Assembly (NCBI RefSeq): GCF_001894805.1 | Contig: NZ_BCWX01000004.1 | Span: forward strand, 186,001-250,000 | Length of the DNA: 64,000 nt | Reading direction: 5' to 3' | DNA from: Rhodococcus globerulus NBRC 14531 | GTDB taxonomy: Bacteria; Actinomycetota; Actinomycetes; Mycobacteriales; Mycobacteriaceae | Shown here: piece after piece, positions 8,481 through 16,699 of the stretch | Numbering within the stretch: the stretch's first letter is position 1 | Layout of the letters: every line of letters starts with the position of its first letter | Notes under the pieces: generated by a model | Database searches by the model: none | Told to the model about the DNA's origin: nothing | Seen by the model: only the letters and a program-made list of their open reading frames with translations | Translations under genes and position numbers: made by a program

Positions 8481-9053
8481 TCAGGAACGAGCCACCCGGC
8501 CCATCAGATAGAACTCCGGATTCGGCATCATCCCCGAGAAACTGGCCATTCTGTTGCTCAGGCCGAAGAACGCGGTAACAGCAGCGATGTCCCAGGCGTC
8601 CTCGTCACCGAAGCCATGCTTGTTCAACGCCTCGAAATCCGCATCGCAGATCTCGTGCGACGCGGAGTTGACCTTGGTTGCGAAGTCGAGCATCGCCCGC
8701 TGACGATCGGAGATGTCCGCTGTCCGATAGTTCACTGCCACCTGATCGGCAACCAGCGGCTTCTTTTCGTAGATGCGCAGGATCGCACCGTGCGCGACCA
8801 CACAGTACGTGCATTTGTTCGCCGCTGAGATGGCGGTAACGATCATTTCACGATCACCCTTGGTGAGCGCCGAGTCTTCCTTGAGCATGATCGCGTCGTG
8901 GTAGTCGAAGAAGGCCCGAAACTCTGCCGGACGACGCGCGAACATCAGGAACACGTTGGGCACGAACCCTGATTTTTCCTGAACAGCAAGGATTTTGGCA
9001 GCGATATCCTCGGGCACGTCGGCCAGCTCTACTTGCGGAAAACGGTCGGTCAC
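8481..9053 (-). CDS. AhpD-like / peroxidase-related carboxymuconolactone decarboxylase-family protein
   Basis: This 190-residue alpha-helical protein belongs to the uncharacterised peroxidase-related branch of the AhpD/CMD family. The redox motif C-T-Y-C-V-V-A-H lies near residue 90, with the usual DREMIVTAISAANKC lead-in. Members with this CxxC-H motif reduce peroxides or act in thiol relay. The GTG start at 9053 has AGGAGG five bases upstream; the longer frame has no such signal. It stands alone between the tRNA and a marR gene read in the same direction. Confidence 0.85.
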   Translation of the reverse strand: MTDRFPQVELADVPEDIAAKILAVQEKSGFVPNVFLMFARRPAEFRAFFDYHDAIMLKEDSALTKGDREMIVTAISAANKCTYCVVAHGAILRIYEKKPLVADQVAVNYRTADISDRQRAMLDFATKVNSASHEICDADFEALNKHGFGDEDAWDIAAVTAFFGLSNRMASFSGMMPNPEFYLMGRVARS

Positions 9054-9100
9054 AGTGCCTCCTGGGCTGTCAGCCAATGATCAAATTAAGATAATCACCA

Positions 9101-9655
9101 TTAACTGAGTTGTCCAGGGGCTCCGACGTGCATCGCACCCGGATCCCCTAGTTCGCCATGCAGTCCGCTCAAGAAGATCTGCAACAACTCCGTAAGTTGC
9201 GCCTGCTGGGGAGCAGACAGTACCGAAACCAAGTCGGCCTCGCGGCCGAGCACACGGTCGACCAATTGCTCCACCACCTCATGCCCCGCGGCCGTCAGCG
9301 ACACGTCGACAACCCTCGATCCCGACTTCGCCGACCGCTCCACCAAACCGGCAGCTTCAGCCCGAGCCAGCCTTTGCGAAATTGCGCCTGCCGTCACTCC
9401 GGTCCGTTCGGTGATCTGACGGGTCGTCAATCGGTACGGCTCCCCAGCTCTCCGCAAGACGCTCAGCAGATCAAGCGTTGCCGTATCTGCGCCCGCGGCG
9501 GCAAGGATTCGCCGTCGGTCCTCACCGAGGAGTTTTGCGCACGCCCACAGCCTGGTCACGATGCCGATCCCCTCGACCGGAGTTCCCGGACGCTCACGCA
9601 ACCAGGCCAAGGCAATCGCGTCGACGTCGTCGTCAGGGTCCAAGCCACCAGTCAC
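9101..9655 (-). CDS. MarR-family transcriptional regulator
   Basis: This protein of about 184 residues has a MarR winged helix: LTTRQITERTGVTAGAISQRL is followed by RAEAAGLVERS and a wing with R-V-V-D-V-SLTAAG. I prefer the GTG at 9655 because GAGGTG lies just upstream; an ATG at 9667 would put the start inside a 16-bp palindrome. It diverges from a short-chain dehydrogenase gene, which it probably regulates through the palindromes between them. Confidence 0.85.
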   Translation of the reverse strand: MTGGLDPDDDVDAIALAWLRERPGTPVEGIGIVTRLWACAKLLGEDRRRILAAAGADTATLDLLSVLRRAGEPYRLTTRQITERTGVTAGAISQRLARAEAAGLVERSAKSGSRVVDVSLTAAGHEVVEQLVDRVLGREADLVSVLSAPQQAQLTELLQIFLSGLHGELGDPGAMHVGAPGQLS

Positions 9656-9664
9656 ATTGCACCT

Positions 9665-9704
9665 CATTTAGATCTAAATGATACGTTCTCGTATAGACCT
9701 AAAC
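9665..9704. promoter_or_regulatory. MarR-type operator pair in a divergent promoter
   Basis: CATTTAGATCTAAATG (9665-9680) is a perfect 16-bp palindrome, and a weaker copy, GTATAGACCTAAAC, follows at 9691-9704. They lie between the marR gene and the dehydrogenase gene. Palindromes of this size with AT-rich arms are typical MarR targets; binding is inferred. Confidence 0.65.
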
Positions 9705-9724
9705 GTAGCTCACTGGAGGAAGAC

Positions 9725-10450
9725 ATGACACGCACAGTTCTGGTCACCGGCGGCGGAACCGGCATCGGCCGCGCCGTAGCAGCCGCATTCGCTCAGAGTG
9801 GCGACACAGTGTTCATCACCGGACGACGCACCGGACCGCTCGAGCAGACAGCAAGCGAACTGAACTCGAACGTTCACGCCGTAACCTGCGACAACTCTGA
9901 CCCGAAGGATCTGAAGCGGCTACAAGACACGCTCCCGGCAAACCTCGACGTCGTAGTGCATTGCGCGGGCGGTAACACGGACTTCGATCGAGAGGCGCCG
10001 TCGGATCTCGATACCTTGGCCGCCGGATGGCGAGCCAATCTCGATTCCAATCTATTGTCGGCGGTTCTGACCACTGCTGCCGTCCGCGATCGCCTCACCC
10101 CCGGCGGCCGCGTCATCACTATCGGATCCATCGCCGCAGACAAAGGTGCGGGCGCCTACGGCGCAGCCAAAGCTGCTGTCGCAAACTGGAATATCGACCT
10201 TGCCGCCGAATTGGGCCCACTGGGAATCACCGCGAACATAGTTTCTCCCGGCTACATCGCCGACACCGAATTCTTCCGTGACGTTCTCACCGACGCTCGA
10301 CGGGAGGCACTGATCGAATCCACGAGCACCAAGCGCGCCGGGACTCCGGAAGACGTCGCTGCCGCAGTCCTCTTCCTGGCCTCGGCGGGCGCCGGACAGA
10401 TCACCGGTCAGGTAATCGCGGTCAACGGCGGAGAACGAACAAGTCGTTGA
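9725..10450 (+). CDS. Short-chain dehydrogenase/reductase
   Basis: This 241-residue classical SDR has GGGTGIGRA as its nucleotide-binding loop, CAGG in place of the usual NNAG, and a catalytic Ser with YGAAK near residue 150. The GGAGGA ribosome site is six bases before the ATG. The family most resembles 3-oxoacyl-ACP reductase-like enzymes, but the substrate is unknown. It is divergent from marR and probably under its control. Confidence 0.85.
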   Translation: MTRTVLVTGGGTGIGRAVAAAFAQSGDTVFITGRRTGPLEQTASELNSNVHAVTCDNSDPKDLKRLQDTLPANLDVVVHCAGGNTDFDREAPSDLDTLAAGWRANLDSNLLSAVLTTAAVRDRLTPGGRVITIGSIAADKGAGAYGAAKAAVANWNIDLAAELGPLGITANIVSPGYIADTEFFRDVLTDARREALIESTSTKRAGTPEDVAAAVLFLASAGAGQITGQVIAVNGGERTSR

Positions 10451-10466
10451 TCTAGCCGCCGCTGAT

Positions 10467-11186
10467 CTAGCGCAGATGACGGCCGAAGAACGCGTCGATT
10501 CTCCTCCAAGCATCTTCTGCCGCAACCGGATCAGGGCCCATCCCGAGGATTCGCTCCAGCGGACGCAACACCTTGGGGCCGGCTTCGGCATCGTTGAGGA
10601 ACGCGTGTCCGGCCGTCGGATATTCCTTGATGTCGTGTTCGACGCCGGCCCTGTTCAGGGCGGTTTCCAGTTTCAGCGCCGCACCCCGCAAGGTGACGTC
10701 CTGGCCGCCGAAGCTACCCACCAGCGGGCATGAATCTGCCACTGCCGCATCAAGTTTTCGCGGGAGCTGTCCGTAGTTGACCGAAGCGACGTCAAAATCT
10801 TCGGCGCTGATCAGCGCGAATCCGCCGCCCATACAAAATCCGATGACACCGATCTTCCCGGTGCAGTCCGCTGATTCGACCAGCCAGTTTCGTGCGACCC
10901 CGATGTCGGTAAACGCCCGCCCCTGCCCGCGGAGCATCGACGTCATCGTCGGTACGAGGCAGCGCCTCGCCCCACCCGCGCTGTACAGATCCACGGCCAA
11001 CGTCAGAAAGCCGGCGGCAGCGAGGCGCTGCGCTTGCCGCCGCATGACGTCGTCGAGCCCGAAAGCCTCGTGAATCATCACCACACCCGGCCACGGGCCA
11101 GGGGTGTCGGGAGTTTCGAGGATGCCACGGAGCGGTTGGGATCCGCCGACAACTGCGGCGCGGGCCGTCAGATCGATGTCCACCAT
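10467..11186 (-). CDS. Dienelactone hydrolase family protein
   Basis: This 239-residue alpha/beta hydrolase has the dienelactone hydrolase signature: the nucleophile is a cysteine in GFCMGGG near residue 118 and the catalytic histidine is in AGHAFLND. The Glu of MIHEAFGL near residue 39 matches the Glu that interacts with the nucleophile in this family. It converges on the SDR gene. The physiological substrate is not evident, since no chlorocatechol genes are nearby. Confidence 0.88.
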   Translation of the reverse strand: MVDIDLTARAAVVGGSQPLRGILETPDTPGPWPGVVMIHEAFGLDDVMRRQAQRLAAAGFLTLAVDLYSAGGARRCLVPTMTSMLRGQGRAFTDIGVARNWLVESADCTGKIGVIGFCMGGGFALISAEDFDVASVNYGQLPRKLDAAVADSCPLVGSFGGQDVTLRGAALKLETALNRAGVEHDIKEYPTAGHAFLNDAEAGPKVLRPLERILGMGPDPVAAEDAWRRIDAFFGRHLR

Positions 11187-11349
11187 TACCCGATCGTAAG
11201 CATTTGCCTGGTAAATGTGCCCGATTCACCCCATCTGAAGTGCGTTTTCGCACGCGGGCGTGCGCCCTGTTGCGCGGCATGGGAGGATGGGGGAATCGAG
11301 ATCGGGACTTCGATGTGAAACCCGGATCGATTTTGTAGGGAGTATTTGT

Positions 11350-11553
11350 ATGGCACAGGGCATCGTGAAGTGGTTCAACGGCGAAAAGGGCTTTGGTTTC
11401 ATTGCTCCCGACGACGGAACACCGGACGTGTTCGTTCACTACTCTGAGATCTCAGGCAACGGCTACAAGTCGCTCGACGAGAACCAGCGTGTGGAGTTCG
11501 AGGTTGGCCAGGGCCAGAAGGGCCCCCAGGCCACCAATGTGCGCGCTGTCTAG
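11350..11553 (+). CDS. cspA: Cold-shock protein, CspA type
   Basis: This 67-residue single cold-shock domain has both RNA-binding motifs, KGFGFI and DVFVHYSEI. Such proteins bind single-stranded RNA/DNA and relieve mRNA structure. The ATG has TAGGGAG upstream, and there are 163 bases to the previous gene start, room for a long 5' leader as usual for cold-shock genes. A strong terminator follows 14 bases after the stop, so it is monocistronic. Confidence 0.95.
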   Translation: MAQGIVKWFNGEKGFGFIAPDDGTPDVFVHYSEISGNGYKSLDENQRVEFEVGQGQKGPQATNVRAV

Positions 11554-11566
11554 TCAGTGACACAAG

Positions 11567-11605
11567 AAGAGGGTCGTACCCGCAAGGGTACGGCCCTCTT
11601 CTGTT
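11567..11605 (+). terminator. Bidirectional terminator between cspA and the HTH-ClpN gene
   Basis: A 15-bp stem with one G-T pair and a GCAA loop is followed by TCTGTTTCT. It ends five bases before the stop of the convergent gene and can serve both strands. Confidence 0.85.
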
Positions 11606-11609
11606 TCTC

Positions 11610-12362
11610 CTACTGCTCTTGATCGTCCGCACGGGCTTTGATCACAGCAGCCACCGCGGCCTCGATATTCGATTCCGCGACAGCTTTGTCGACGCCGAGG
11701 TCGCTCAGAACACCGGAACCGTCCTCGAGTTCCAGCAGCGCTAGCAAGATGTGTTCGGTTCCGATGTAGTTGTGCCCCAAGCGAAGAGCCTCACGGAAAG
11801 TCAGTTCGAGAACCTTCCGTGATTGAGCGTCGTATGGGATGAGTTGCGGCAACTCCTCTGATTCGGCCGCAGGCAAAGCCTCTACGATGGCCGTGCGCAC
11901 TGCGGCAAGTTCGATCCCCTGCGCTGCAATTGCCTGCGGTCCTAACGCTTCCGGTTCGGCCAGGAGCCCGAGAACAAGATGTTCGGGTCGAATCTCCGCA
12001 TTACCGGCCGCTCGGGCTTCGTTCTGCGCAGCCATCACCACATTCTTGGCACGAACCGTGAACCGACTGAAACCGTCTTCGGGAACCATCAGCTTGCCCT
12101 CACCAGCCGCTTTCGGCACAAAACGCTTCTGCGCGGCTTGTTTGGAGACGCCCATGCTCCGACCGATGTCGGTCCACGACGCGCCTGAGCGCCGCGCCTG
12201 GTCTACGAAGTGACCGATCAGGTGATCAGCTACTTCACCGAGATGATCAGCGGCAACCATTGCGTCGGACAATTGATCCAACGCGTCGGTGTGAACTTTC
12301 TTGATGGCGGCGATGAGGTCGTCGAGACGGACTTGGTTTGTCATCTTCACTGGATCACCCAT
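11610..12362 (-). CDS. HTH regulator with Clp N-terminal repeat domain
   Basis: This 250-residue protein joins an N-terminal helix-turn-helix (SWTDIGRSMGVSKQAAQKRF, around residue 65) to two Clp-N repeats: EIRPEHLVLGLLAEPEALG and NYIGTEHILLALLELEDG. There is no ATPase module, so it is not an unfoldase; the Clp-N domain may sense a protein or peptide ligand or make it a ClpC partner. The ATG at 12362 has no ribosome site but sits exactly at the expected transcription start of the promoter described at 12364-12410, so it is probably leaderless. An ATG six codons in is the alternative. Autoregulation is likely. Confidence 0.8.
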   Translation of the reverse strand: MGDPVKMTNQVRLDDLIAAIKKVHTDALDQLSDAMVAADHLGEVADHLIGHFVDQARRSGASWTDIGRSMGVSKQAAQKRFVPKAAGEGKLMVPEDGFSRFTVRAKNVVMAAQNEARAAGNAEIRPEHLVLGLLAEPEALGPQAIAAQGIELAAVRTAIVEALPAAESEELPQLIPYDAQSRKVLELTFREALRLGHNYIGTEHILLALLELEDGSGVLSDLGVDKAVAESNIEAAVAAVIKARADDQEQ

Positions 12363-12363
12363 G

Positions 12364-12410
12364 CGTCAACCATAAGTTGACGCACGAGAATCGTCAACCC
12401 TGGGTTGACG
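12364..12410 (-). promoter_or_regulatory. Promoter of the HTH-ClpN gene with two operator palindromes
   Basis: Two 19-bp repeats share CGTCAAC...GTTGACG arms: 12364-12382 (5-base centre) and 12392-12410, the latter perfect to its central base. On the minus strand TTGACG (12397-12392) and TATGGT (12374-12369) are 17 bases apart and place transcription start at the A of the ATG at 12362. One palindrome covers the -35 and the other the -10, which fits repression by the encoded HTH protein. Confidence 0.7.
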
Positions 12411-12420
12411 ATCGGCGGCT

Positions 12421-13185
12421 TCAGGAAAAGAACTCGCGCAACACCGGCACCATTGCATCGTCGGACACACCGTGTGCCTGCCCTGGAATCTCCAGCGCCT
12501 TTGCTCCCCCGATCCTTTCGCTGATTCGCGCCGCCGAGGAGCGGCCCCACTGGCCACTGTCACCGCCGTGCATGACCAAGGCGGGGACGGCGGCCGAGGT
12601 CAGCCAATCGAGCGACTGACTGCCGTGGTTACAGATGGCTACGTCGTACGGCAGGGTGTGAGCTATGGCGCACATGCCTGGCCAGTCCGAACTCTGCTTC
12701 ATCTCCTCGACCATGTGCGACGACGCACCGGTCAGTGAGAGGAACCGGACCACCGCCCCCTCCTTGTCTCCGGCGGCAACCAATCGCCAGAGGTCACCTA
12801 GCGCGGCCGCATCCGACTGACCTTCGTCCATGTACGGCGCCTCGTAGACGGCAAGCTTCCTCATCGGAACGCCCTGCGCCGCAGCTTCCAACGCCAGTGC
12901 GGCGCCCGACGAAAGCCCGTAGACCAGCGGCACCTCCCCGGTAGCGGCGATAACGGCGCGCAAGTCCTCCACCTCGGCCCCGATGGAATATGCACTGCCG
13001 TCGCCGCTGTCTCCGCGACCACGCCTGTCGTAGGAGTACACGGTGAAATCTGCTGCCAGCTCTGCGGCCAGGGAGTCGAACCACTGCCGATCGCAGAACG
13101 CTCCGGCGACAAGAACCACTGCTGGTCCTGCGCCGGAGCGTTCGTACGCGATCATTGTTCCGTCCGCGGAGTGCACTGTGTCCAT
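12421..13185 (-). CDS. Alpha/beta hydrolase
   Basis: This 254-residue alpha/beta hydrolase has the nucleophile elbow GLSSG near residue 92, the oxyanion region VAGAFCDRQWF and a late catalytic His in GQAHGVSD. The ATG at 13185 has AGGAGA seven bases upstream. It is in the same direction as the downstream HTH-ClpN gene, but the latter has its own promoter. Similar proteins are annotated as general esterases or peroxidases without a proven substrate. Confidence 0.8.
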   Translation of the reverse strand: MDTVHSADGTMIAYERSGAGPAVVLVAGAFCDRQWFDSLAAELAADFTVYSYDRRGRGDSGDGSAYSIGAEVEDLRAVIAATGEVPLVYGLSSGAALALEAAAQGVPMRKLAVYEAPYMDEGQSDAAALGDLWRLVAAGDKEGAVVRFLSLTGASSHMVEEMKQSSDWPGMCAIAHTLPYDVAICNHGSQSLDWLTSAAVPALVMHGGDSGQWGRSSAARISERIGGAKALEIPGQAHGVSDDAMVPVLREFFS

Positions 13186-13260
13186 GACCATCTCCTAGGG
13201 TTGGAGGATATCTCCTCCCTGATTAGACCGCCGCAGACTCCAGAAGTCACCGATTCGGCA

Positions 13261-14253
13261 TCAGCTGATTTTGGCGTACAGAGCATCCCACCCCTGGGCG
13301 ACGTACGAAATGGTGTAGATCGAACCGTAGAAAGTCGATCCGCCGAGGTTAGTGACGTTGCCCGCCTGCACCGCTGGGAGCCGCTGCCACAGCTTGCTGG
13401 CCACCAACGCCTGATACGCCGCACTGTCCTCGTCCTCGGTGATCATGAAACCGTCGACGCCGGCCAGTACGTCCAAACCCTCGAGGCTGACGCCGCCTTC
13501 CGGATCCAGACCTTCCGCAGTGACGGTCTTTCCGCCGATATCGCCGAGCGTCATGTCACTGGGCTTGTCGCCCTTTTCCGACGTACGAATACTGGTGACG
13601 TACAGAGTGTTGGTGTCCGGCAGGAATGACACACTCGCAACCGTCTTCGACGCGATCTTCTCGGCATGACGCGATTGAATATCCGCAATGAGGTTGTCGT
13701 AATCGAGAATCAGCTGGTCGAGCGTCTCGGTTCGGCCGAGCCAGCCCGACAGCCTGGTGAGGTTGGTTCGCCAGTCGTCGGTGAACTCGGTGGTGAGAAC
13801 CGGTGCGATGGTCTGCATTTCACCAACGGGCCACCACTCACTTTCATAGTTCAGGCACACGATCAAGTCAGGTTCGAGCGCAAGAATCTGCTCACGATTA
13901 GGGATTTCGGACAGGAAAGGCACCGATGCGTCGACGGGCACCCAGGGCGTGGCCTGTGCATAGGTGTATCCGACCAGCGGAAGCTCCAGCGCCACAGCAG
14001 GTTCGAGATCGAGCCGAGAGTCGATCGCGACCACACGCTTGGGCTCGACGGGAATGTCGTACGTTCCGAGCGGGGTGGTCACCGAGCGCATTTCGTTTGC
14101 GGCGGCACTACTTCCGCTCTCGCCGCACGCCGCGAGAAAAGCACCCAATCCGGCGATGCCTGCACCGATTCCGAATTGGCGTCGAGTCAGATTCGAGACG
14201 ATGCGATTATCGGTGTACCCCCGCGGGAGTAGCAGGGTAGATGAAGCGGGCAT
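13261..14253 (-). CDS. Iron-siderophore ABC transporter substrate-binding lipoprotein
   Basis: This 330-residue protein has a Tat-like lipoprotein leader, TRRQFGIGAG followed by the lipobox LAAC, and then a FecB/FepB-type binding fold (VVAIDSRLDLEPAVALELPLVG in its start, REQILALEPDLIVCLNYE in the first lobe). Such proteins deliver ferric siderophores to ABC importers. No permease or ATPase is next to it, so it would rely on a distant importer. A partial IdeR-like box lies 48 bases upstream. Confidence 0.85.
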   Translation of the reverse strand: MPASSTLLLPRGYTDNRIVSNLTRRQFGIGAGIAGLGAFLAACGESGSSAAANEMRSVTTPLGTYDIPVEPKRVVAIDSRLDLEPAVALELPLVGYTYAQATPWVPVDASVPFLSEIPNREQILALEPDLIVCLNYESEWWPVGEMQTIAPVLTTEFTDDWRTNLTRLSGWLGRTETLDQLILDYDNLIADIQSRHAEKIASKTVASVSFLPDTNTLYVTSIRTSEKGDKPSDMTLGDIGGKTVTAEGLDPEGGVSLEGLDVLAGVDGFMITEDEDSAAYQALVASKLWQRLPAVQAGNVTNLGGSTFYGSIYTISYVAQGWDALYAKIS

Positions 14254-14300
14254 GTGCGCGGACCTTCCAGAAGAACGTGATCATCCACCCTTCGCGGGCG

Positions 14301-14318
14301 AATAAGGATGCCCTAATA
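14301..14318 (-). promoter_or_regulatory. Partial IdeR/DtxR-like box
   Basis: On the minus strand the sequence reads TTAGG-GCAT-CCTTA, matching the inner half-site pair (TTAGG-N4-CCTAA) of the 19-bp iron box except for one base. The outer TTAGG is not present. Its position upstream of an iron-siderophore-binding gene makes iron control plausible. Confidence 0.35.
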
Positions 14319-14377
14319 GCGTACGTACCGTGCATCGTCGCGACCGGCCCAGAAGTGTTCGGTTCCGGCCACTGATC

Positions 14378-15016
14378 TCAGTTTGCCCCCAGCACCTGCC
14401 CGGACCACTCGACCAACGGCGTCAATGCGCGCCACGCTTTGCGGACTTCCTTCAGCGTCCGAGGACTGTCCAACCACGACGGACTGGGATAGCTGCGGCC
14501 TGCTGTCAACGACTTGTGCCGCAACAGTTCGATGCGCGGATGATCAACGGTGTACCCGCGCGGCGCCGTCTTGAGCGTGTCACCACCCACCGTGAATCCG
14601 GCCTTGCGCACACCTGCGAGAATCTTCTCGAGTTCCGCACCTCGGACGTCGTCGTCGACCGCCGCTCGGTACCGCGCAATCGTTTCGGACGTGCTGGCGT
14701 AGAAGCCCCCGGCAACCATCAGGCCCGCCGCATCGATCTGAACGTAGTAGCCACAACTCTGCGCAAGGCCCACAAAAGCACCTTGGTGCGTCTTGTACGG
14801 AATCTTGTCCTTCGAGAAACGCACATCGCGGTACGGCCGAAACAGTTTGGCTGTGCCGAACTCGTCTTCCAATTCCGTGACCAACGCCGCCATCGGTCGA
14901 CGAACGATCTCGTCGTACGTCTCCTTGTTGGCCGCCCACCACACCTTGCTGTTGTCCGCTTCGAGATCCTCGTAGAAGTCGAGTGCAGCAACAGGTATTC
15001 CAGTGAACGCAGCCAT
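14378..15016 (-). CDS. DUF2461 family protein
   Basis: This 212-residue protein has the DUF2461 pattern: LDFYEDLEADNSKVWW near the start, FRPYRDVRFSKDKIPYKTHQGAF in the centre (read in parts), and a late PRGYTVDHPRIELLRHKSL. The family is widespread and its function is unknown. I use the ATG at 15016, where the family alignment would begin; the open frame extends further upstream toward mscS without a good start. Confidence 0.85.
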   Translation of the reverse strand: MAAFTGIPVAALDFYEDLEADNSKVWWAANKETYDEIVRRPMAALVTELEDEFGTAKLFRPYRDVRFSKDKIPYKTHQGAFVGLAQSCGYYVQIDAAGLMVAGGFYASTSETIARYRAAVDDDVRGAELEKILAGVRKAGFTVGGDTLKTAPRGYTVDHPRIELLRHKSLTAGRSYPSPSWLDSPRTLKEVRKAWRALTPLVEWSGQVLGAN

Positions 15017-15113
15017 GCGTAAAGCGTAGTCGTACCGGTTAGAGAGGCCATCACCTCCCGATGTGAGCCATGCGCTGCAGTGATGCCCCGATCGGGCAGA
15101 ATCCGTAGACTGC

Positions 15114-15956
15114 GTGGGGATGATTTCCGAAATGCAGGCCTGGCAACTGACCGATACCAATCGAGACTGGCTCATCCACCGACCCATCGAAATCGCGATC
15201 TATGTGGTGCTGGCGGTAATTCTGCGATTCGCTCTGCACCGTGTGATCGATCGAATGTCGAACGGGCGCAAGCCTTCGGTGAACGCACGCAGGACACAGC
15301 GTGCCCGCACCATTGGTTCCGTCCTCAAATCGACCGTCTCCATTGTCATCCTGGTCTGGTGTGTGCTGCAGATTCTCGGGATCCTGGGTGTCAACGTTGC
15401 ACCGTTCATCGCCTCGGCCGGCGTCATCGGCCTGGCCATCGGTTTCGGCGCACAAAATCTGGTGCGTGACTTCCTCTCCGGAATCTTCATGCTGCTCGAG
15501 GATCAGTACGGCGTCGGTGACGTCGTAGATCTGGGTGATGCGGTGGGCACGGTAGAGACCGTCGGTCTGCGGGTCACCACGGTCCGAGATGCAAACGGAA
15601 CCTTGTGGTACTGCCGTAACGGTGAGATTCTCCGAGTCGGAAACATGAGTCAGGGCTATGCGACCGCTGTACTCGATCTCCCCATCGCTCACAACGCCAA
15701 CGTGCACCGAGCATGCGAAGTCGCAACACGAGCGGTTCTCGAGGCCGCTGAATCCGACTCCATCCGATCGGACATGATCGAAAAACCGGAGATGCTGGGA
15801 GTCAATTCCGTTACTGCAGAATCGATTACCATCCGGGTTACCGCGCAGGTCAAACCAGGCCGGCAGTGGGCAGTCCAGCGTGCATTTGCCCGCTCTGCCC
15901 TGACTGCGTTCGAGCAACACGGGATCGAGGCGCCATACCTACCGATCCTCCGCTGA
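15114..15956 (+). CDS. Small-conductance mechanosensitive channel, MscS family
   Basis: This 280-residue protein has three N-terminal hydrophobic segments; the third, pore-lining one contains GVIGLAIGFGAQNLVRDFLSG, the MscS signature in shortened form. The cytoplasmic beta domain follows (YGVGDVVDLGDAVGTVE). It opens on membrane tension to release solutes on hypo-osmotic shock. The GTG at 15114 or the ATG two codons later could be the start; neither has a strong ribosome site. Confidence 0.9.
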   Translation: MGMISEMQAWQLTDTNRDWLIHRPIEIAIYVVLAVILRFALHRVIDRMSNGRKPSVNARRTQRARTIGSVLKSTVSIVILVWCVLQILGILGVNVAPFIASAGVIGLAIGFGAQNLVRDFLSGIFMLLEDQYGVGDVVDLGDAVGTVETVGLRVTTVRDANGTLWYCRNGEILRVGNMSQGYATAVLDLPIAHNANVHRACEVATRAVLEAAESDSIRSDMIEKPEMLGVNSVTAESITIRVTAQVKPGRQWAVQRAFARSALTAFEQHGIEAPYLPILR

Positions 15957-16017
15957 GCAAAACTATTGACGCCGGTGCCTTCGACAGATGCAATTACTCG
16001 AGCACAGAGGGAGTTAC

Positions 16018-16650
16018 GTGAGTACAGCGTCGGAGTTGATGGTCGACATACCCGGCGGCGTGGTCGATCTGCGTGACGACCGCAAGGCCATCCATTGGAG
16101 CGTCGACATCGCTCCCTTCCGGATGGCTCGATACGTCACGACCGTGCGCGATTCAGCGAATCCCAAGGTCAACGTGTCCTGGATCGACGCGATCGCAGCG
16201 TGCAACAGCCTGTCAGCGCAGGACGGACTGACACCTGCCTATCACGACATCGACAGTGAATCTCCGACGTGGGATCGCACATCGAATGGCTACCGGCTCC
16301 CCACCGAAGCGGAATGGCAGTACGCCTGCAAAGCCGGGACTCCCGGGTATCGCTACGGCCCGATCGATGAAATCGCCTGGTACGAAGCAAACTCCGGTGA
16401 CACTTGCCATCCTGTCGGATCGAAGGCCCCGAACGCGTGGGGACTTCACGACATGATCGGCAACGTCTGGGAATGGTGCTGGGATCTCTACGACCCGGAG
16501 GTATACGGCACTTACCGCATCTTCCGCGGTGGCAGTTGGGCGGAGGTGGCGCGGGGTTGTGGCGCTAGCGTTCGGCGTCGTAGCCACCCGAGCTTCGCAA
16601 TCGACGACTTAGGGTTCCGTATCGCCCAATCTGCCGGTCCCGGCGCATAA
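16018..16650 (+). CDS. SUMF1/formylglycine-generating-enzyme-like protein
   Basis: This 210-residue protein has the FGE-sulfatase fold signatures: GYRLPTEAEWQYACKAG, DMIGNVWEWCWD, FRGGSW and LGFRIA. True formylglycine-generating enzymes need two cysteines in the segment before the final strand; here that stretch reads RGCGASVRRRSHP with only one. It is therefore more likely a relative with another role. No sulfatase gene is close. The GTG at 16018 has GAGGGAG upstream and is preferred over an ATG ten codons earlier. Confidence 0.8.
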   Translation: MSTASELMVDIPGGVVDLRDDRKAIHWSVDIAPFRMARYVTTVRDSANPKVNVSWIDAIAACNSLSAQDGLTPAYHDIDSESPTWDRTSNGYRLPTEAEWQYACKAGTPGYRYGPIDEIAWYEANSGDTCHPVGSKAPNAWGLHDMIGNVWEWCWDLYDPEVYGTYRIFRGGSWAEVARGCGASVRRRSHPSFAIDDLGFRIAQSAGPGA

Positions 16651-16699
16651 CATGTGAAGAATCCGCACACCGGAACCGGTGGGGAGAGAGGGCACAACA

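Noticed and set aside
13203-13218. Short inverted repeat GGAGGA-TATC-TCCTCC
   Set aside because: Arms of six bases overlap an area of Shine-Dalgarno-like sequence; not enough to call a site.
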